DNA from: an uncultured Chlorobiaceae bacterium
GTDB lineage: Bacteria > Bacteroidota > Chlorobiia > Chlorobiales > Chlorobiaceae
Length of the DNA stretch: 10,038 nucleotides
NCBI GenBank assembly: GCA_903917955.1
Contig: CAIXCO010000340.1
Coordinates: 1 to 10,038, forward strand
Direction: 5' to 3'
Numbering within the stretch: the first letter of the stretch is position 1; each line of letters opens with the position of its first letter. Shown here one piece after another: positions 8,001-10,038 of the stretch. Made by a program: the position numbers and the translations under genes. Under the pieces are notes generated by a model. The model had not been told where the DNA came from and ran no database searches. It saw only the letters and a program-made list of their open reading frames with translations.

Positions 8001-8208
8001 AAGCAGCACTATCCTGCACCATCTGCAACGAAGAGTCGATCACATCCACGTCAGACTTGGCTGAATCATCCTCCATCACTACCGCCTTAAACCAAGCAGC
8101 ATTAATAAGTTTGACCAGCGCAGCACGGTGCGCCTCCAGATCGGTGAAGGTGCTCGAAACCATAACTCCCTTGAAATCACGCGGCATAGAGGATGTATCG
8201 TTTGGCAT
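5056..8208 (-). CDS. NLR-like protein: DUF4062 - NACHT NTPase - FGE/C-type-lectin domain
   Basis: This 1050-residue STAND-type protein probably senses an invader and triggers a defensive response. Residues 10-150 are DUF4062, starting with the typical VSSTFTDLEAHRAAL and followed by helical, charged sequence. NACHT is shown by Walker A GDPGSGKTT at 289-297 and Walker B LLDGLDE ending at E379; the phrase FRHKSFREYLAG near 615-627 is typical of the helical region after NACHT. Residues of about 690-770 look helical, perhaps HEAT-like. From about 795 to the end is an FGE-sulfatase fold, with IPGG at 797-800, VTNKLYRSF, and GLYDMAGNVWEW at 984-995. DUF4062 next to NACHT is also known in animal TEP1/NWD proteins. 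The ATG at 8208 lacks a strong ribosome site; M8 or M16 are alternatives, though M16 would start at the domain edge. It is transcribed alone or with the flanking genes on the same strand. The effector action of DUF4062 is not known to me. Confidence 0.92.
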   Translation of the reverse strand: MPNDTSSMPRDFKGVMVSSTFTDLEAHRAALVKLINAAWFKAVVMEDDSAKSDVDVIDSSLQMVQDSAAYILLISHKYGQTPECPKRNPGKLSITELEFNEAERQGRPTLLFIMGEKHPITKSDIEKDPEKEAKLNAFRERAKNMGPDSKVHRVYAEFNSIEEFKEKAAKAISDLRFVLPKKHIKPLGVKVTKPHADKKHEEHADRYQEILKEELGYIRMLGLPGVESIKVNLNNDTFVPLRLSDGHERGGPVAKEGDMQGSEHILDPDEIMKQAFHDRRGRRMLLVIGDPGSGKTTLLKYYALCALEDFAKLGFSAPVHVFYLPLRDLVCDKEGRCREKLPGTLAAWSEKHHHSIDAKVFNDWLNHGNSLVLLDGLDEISNIEERKEVCRWIDNAFSGFSKAFFVVTSRATGYRKDEGIELASEYERADVQDFTAEQQERFLRNWFSAAFLKEPCEKGVDEESWQEKQKKEAEKRTTTIVAHLKVEKNKGLRQLAAIPMILQIMAILWKEREYIPESRVELYDAALNYLLEFRDKRRDIKPLLSATHARQVLGPVSLWMQERLKKDEAAKAEMHTEMEEWLETLNAPPSAEVFCDYLVKRAGLLVETGGKEYLFRHKSFREYLAGVQLKEDRPYEHLNTLVANFGDDWWEEPLRFFIASVDAKVFDAFMAKLFDSPQSDEMTQKQQQLLQTIIEEAKGKKIDALCNKLLEPTTTASRQRVILDCLKAINKPASLGALLEFREQKLAVENRDIINRTEDVILALGGQSLTSKAEKSISGKPVSFRNSHEQNAEYILIPGGNYRYSVTGEIVDVPDAYFAKYPVTNKLYRSFIVWLEAKAASKLLSAFNTELDAIANDNRWGKDFGAHFNNGKSDFATLFRSRYDEDRKYDGEDLPVVGVTWYAARAYCLWLSLLEGDKRLYCLPDEMEWEWAAGGKQGTTGQEVRRYPWSEAKGGPNSALANYNKDIGTTTPVGNYPDGVTPEGLYDMAGNVWEWMDNKHFKDASARALRGCCWNYYTEYLRCSARIEYHAEGGGNYVGFRVVRSSPFSS
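5059..5187 (-). other. Candidate hypervariable C-terminus of the FGE domain (DGR-type target?)
   Basis: Residues 1008-1050 run from ALRGCCWNYY to VGFRVVRS. In FGE-fold DGR targets the variable region sits at exactly this 3' end, between an LRGG.W motif and VGFRVV. Between them, at 1015-1037, eight codons are NAY (N, Y, Y, Y, Y, H, N, Y) and I, T and G codons also fit mutated AAC/AAT, the codons that DGR templates use. The stop follows seven residues after VGFRVV. Against this, FGE proteins without a DGR share the same skeleton, and no template repeat or reverse transcriptase is in the window. Confidence 0.4.
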
Positions 8209-8332
8209 AACATTGAGAAAACGTTGTTAACTGCCTGCACCTGTCAATCAAAAATGACGTAAATCCCGTTCACTTCTCACGTAGCAATACCGGCTGTTCC
8301 ACAGCAACAACTATTCCGTAAACACTTTAAAA

Positions 8333-8349
8333 ATAATACCACAAATATA
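8333..8349 (-). promoter_or_regulatory. Possible promoter of the NACHT-FGE gene
   Basis: Within the 204-base gap before the NACHT gene the minus strand has TGGTATTAT (8341-8333), an extended -10 form, and immediately upstream TATATTTG (8349-8342), the Bacteroidota-type -7 form. The -35 or -33 partner is weak in either reading. It lies about 125 bases from the start codon. A TTGACA also occurs at about 40 bases from the start, but without a good -10. The gap shows no gene and no clear terminator. Confidence 0.25.
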
Positions 8350-8412
8350 CAGAAACTGAATCACCGAGATCAGCAAGAACTGATTACAAGTCATTCCACG
8401 GTCTTGGCAGAA

Positions 8413-8712
8413 TCAATAATAGTCATCCTCCCGCTGGTGACGAACGGCAAGAATAGTTACGGTAGATTGATCCTCGATTTCGAAAAGGGCGACATAACCC
8501 GAGTTTCCGAATGAAACAAGGAGTTCCCGAAGCAGCGGATTTTCCGGGATGGCTTTGCGGCAACTGAATGGAAATTCCCTTAAAAAGTCGAAACCTTTCG
8601 ACAGTGCATTGAGCGCCTTTTCCGCTGCATACAGATCCTTTTCCAGAAGAAATGCATAGAGCCCCGCAAGATCCTCTTTCGCTTCGGGGGTAAAGCGGAC
8701 AGTGAATGTCAC
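8413..8712 (-). CDS. RelE/ParE-family toxin
   Basis: The 99-residue protein has the fold signature of the RelE/ParE toxin superfamily. It begins TFTVRFTPEAKEDLAGLYAF, a beta strand followed by a helix with the common 'A..DL..LY.F' pattern. The middle has LREFPFSCRKAIPENPLLREL, and the end is a strand with ILAVRHQREDDYY, like the terminal 'V.V..V.H.R' of ParE. RelE relatives cut mRNA at ribosomes and ParE relatives poison gyrase; which applies here cannot be read, but the length and C-terminal motif favour ParE. It starts with GTG, whose bases overlap the antitoxin stop (GTGA, 8712-8709), with AAGAAGG just upstream, so it is translated together with its antitoxin. Such a pair in an island may stabilise the region or act in phage abortive infection. 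Confidence 0.85.
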   Translation of the reverse strand: MTFTVRFTPEAKEDLAGLYAFLLEKDLYAAEKALNALSKGFDFLREFPFSCRKAIPENPLLRELLVSFGNSGYVALFEIEDQSTVTILAVRHQREDDYY

Positions 8713-8978
8713 CGCACCTTCTTTTTTGCTTCGATGAGCATTTTCTGAAGCTGGCCCATAACAACGTGCGCATCCTCATACTCTCCGGTGCTGCGGGCAC
8801 GCTCCCCCGACGCAAGCCCACGGACAATGAACTCCTTATGACTGAGCCGACGTTCGATGTTCGCCCGAAGCGATGCCTCAATAAATGAAGAGAGGGTTTC
8901 ACCCTGCTGCAAAACCTCTTCAGCCGCCTTGCGAAGCACAGGCTCAACGCGGAGCGACGGTAATGATGCGCTTTTCAT
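8709..8978 (-). CDS. Ribbon-helix-helix antitoxin (ParD-like / YlcI-YnfO type)
   Basis: The 89-residue protein pairs with the overlapping toxin and should neutralise it and repress the operon. Residues 5-40 (LPSLRVEPVLRKAAEEVL onward, with SSFIEASLRANIERR) fit a ribbon-helix-helix DNA-binding fold: a short strand with alternating residues followed by two helices. The C-terminal part, FIVRGLASGERARSTGEYED and on to the lysine-rich end, resembles the toxin-wrapping tails of ParD/RelB antitoxins. The frame remains open upstream to 9170, but that extension would overlap the WD40 gene and has no family features. The ATG at 8978 is therefore chosen, with a weak AAGAAA before it. A short inverted repeat upstream may be its operator. 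The exact antitoxin family is uncertain. Confidence 0.8.
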   Translation of the reverse strand: MKSASLPSLRVEPVLRKAAEEVLQQGETLSSFIEASLRANIERRLSHKEFIVRGLASGERARSTGEYEDAHVVMGQLQKMLIEAKKKVR

Positions 8979-9004
8979 AATTTCTTTTTGTAATAACGAT
9001 TGCG

Positions 9005-9016
9005 TTGCAAATGCAA
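9005..9016. promoter_or_regulatory. Possible autoregulatory operator of the toxin-antitoxin pair
   Basis: TTGCA AA TGCAA is an inverted repeat with five-base arms and a two-base spacer, 27 bases before the antitoxin start. The AT-rich TATATTGTATTG next to it on the minus strand could hold the -10 box. RHH antitoxins commonly bind short palindromes in such a place, so an operator is plausible, but the repeat is short. Confidence 0.3.
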
Positions 9017-9082
9017 TACAATATACACATACATGACCGAAAATCTGCAAACGCTTCAAGCAAAGAAACCAACTGTCCAGTC

Positions 9083-10038
9083 CTACTCTGAATACGGTTT
9101 GATCTGTGACAATGGCATGAGACCGCGCAAATCCGGTAGGTCGGCGGCGAGCCAGTGGCGGGGAACCCAATCGGGCTTTCCTGAAGGCACTTCGTCGGCA
9201 TCTTCATAGCGCAACCATTCGGTCAGTTCGCCCTCTCCGTCCCAGAGACCTTCGCTTTGCGACCACAAGACCCACGAATTGCCAGCGGCTGATCTCGCAA
9301 AAAATTCAACTCCTGAATTGGCATCCCAGAGACGAGCGGTGCCGTCAGAGCCTGCTGTGAGGATGCGCTTCCCCTCTGGTGAAAAGGCGCAGGCATGAAT
9401 CCAGCCTGAATGACCTTCGAATCGGCGAATTTCTTTACCCGATTCTGCATCCCAGAGACGAGCGGTGCTGTCAGAGCCTGCTGTCAGGATGCGCTTCCCC
9501 TCTGGTGAAAAGGCGCAGGCATTAAGTTCGCCTGAATGACCTTCGAATCGGCGAATTTCTTTACCCGATTCTGCATCCCAGAGACTAGCGGTGCGGCCAG
9601 AGCCTGTCAGGATGCGCTTCCCCTCTGGTGAAAAGACGCAGGCCCGAATCCTGCCTGAATGACATTCGAATCGGCGAATTTCTTTACCCGATTCTGCATC
9701 CCAGAGACTAGCGGTGCTGTTATCGCCTGTCAGGATGCGCTTCCCCTCTGGTGAAAAGGCGCAGGCCAGAATCCAGCCTGAATGACATTCGAATCGGCGA
9801 ATTTCTTTACCCGATTCTGCATCCCAGAGACGAGCGGTGCTGTCAGAGCCTGCTGTGAGGATGCGCTTCCCCTCTGGTGAAAAGGCGCAGGCCAGAATCA
9901 AGCCTGAATGACATTCGAATCGGCGAATTTCTTTACCAGATTCTGCATCCCAGAGACGAGCGGTGCTGTCAGATCCTGCTGTGAGGATGCGCTTCCCCTC
10001 TGGTGAAAAGGCGCAGGCCAGAATCAAGCCTGAATGAC
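9083..10038 (-). CDS. WD40 repeat beta-propeller protein, 3' part only
   Basis: The frame is open to the window edge, so the N-terminus lies outside; at least 317 codons are present. Six WD40 units are visible, each with ACAFSPEGKRILT and LWDAESGKEIRRFE, and of 41 or 42 residues. After the last WDANSG comes a non-repeat tail with GNSWVLWSQSEGLWDGEG and LAADLPDLRGL, the kind of ending I recall from large bacterial WD40 proteins with an N-terminal NTPase, TIR or protease domain. WD40 blades serve as binding surfaces. What stands upstream here (NACHT, AAA, TIR or nothing) cannot be known. The GH dipeptide that opens a blade is CH in the four N-terminal visible units. The gene ends 105 bases before the antitoxin start on the same strand, and no terminator is seen between them. 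Confidence 0.9.
   Translation of the reverse strand, partial: HSGLILACAFSPEGKRILTAGSDSTARLWDAESGKEIRRFECHSGLILACAFSPEGKRILTAGSDSTARLWDAESGKEIRRFECHSGWILACAFSPEGKRILTGDNSTASLWDAESGKEIRRFECHSGRIRACVFSPEGKRILTGSGRTASLWDAESGKEIRRFEGHSGELNACAFSPEGKRILTAGSDSTARLWDAESGKEIRRFEGHSGWIHACAFSPEGKRILTAGSDGTARLWDANSGVEFFARSAAGNSWVLWSQSEGLWDGEGELTEWLRYEDADEVPSGKPDWVPRHWLAADLPDLRGLMPLSQIKPYSE
9321..10038 (-). repeat. Near-identical tandem 123/126-base repeats coding WD40 blades
   Basis: The marker GCGCTTCCCC (plus strand) recurs at 9365, 9491, 9614, 9737, 9863 and 9989, giving spacings of 126, 123, 123, 126 and 126 bases. The two shorter steps match blades that have GDNST or GSGRT where the others have AGSDST. 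Outside a few codons the copies are the same in DNA, with only a handful of silent differences. The array runs off the window. Confidence 0.95.

Noticed and set aside
8979..9170. N-terminal extension of the antitoxin to 153 residues
   Set aside because: It would overlap the end of the WD40 gene and adds no RHH-like sequence; the ATG at 8978 gives a normal antitoxin.
9321..10038. CRISPR array
   Set aside because: The repeats are 123/126 bases, code in one frame for WD40 blades, and have no unique spacers.
1..10038. DGR reverse transcriptase and template repeat in the window
   Set aside because: No frame shows reverse transcriptase motifs, and I found no second copy of the 5059-5187 sequence.

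Overview
All six convincing genes in this window lie on the minus strand, so it reads right to left. It looks like a bacterial accessory or defence island. Moderate GC, a dispersed palindrome of a type I recall from Chlorobi/Bacteroidota-like genomes, and the mix of a DUF4062-NACHT-FGE protein, long WD40 arrays and a type III restriction system suggest a green sulfur bacterium (Chlorobium/Prosthecochloris-like). That assignment is inference; no ribosomal or housekeeping gene is present to test it.

Layout in transcription order. At 10038-9083 is the 3' part of a WD40 beta-propeller gene that runs off the window edge; its 41-42-residue repeats are almost identical in DNA. At 8978-8413 is a small RHH antitoxin / ParE-type toxin pair with overlapping ends. 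At 8208-5056 is a 1050-residue NLR-like protein: DUF4062 at the N-terminus, a NACHT NTPase in the middle, and at the C-terminus a formylglycine-generating-enzyme (FGE, C-type-lectin) fold that lacks the FGE catalytic cysteines. At 4788-347 is a type III restriction-modification operon, mod then res, sharing one base at the junction. At 346-1 no gene is convincing; this stretch holds an exact-tandem 88-bp duplication and a long imperfect palindrome.

How the genes may work together. Mod methylates and Res cleaves unmethylated foreign DNA. The NACHT protein is built like a STAND/NLR immune sensor, and the WD40 array resembles the recognition part of such sensors. The toxin-antitoxin pair is typical of such islands and may stabilise it. 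Joint action of these modules is inference from neighbourhood only.

The most interesting signals are two possible sensor-diversification mechanisms in one island. The last ~40 residues of the NACHT-FGE protein have the composition and position of a diversity-generating-retroelement (DGR) variable region, though no reverse transcriptase or template repeat lies in the window. In the WD40 array, amino-acid changes are confined to a few positions per blade in otherwise near-identical DNA. In addition, the recognition domain of Mod has clearly lower GC than the flanking catalytic parts, as expected for exchanged specificity.
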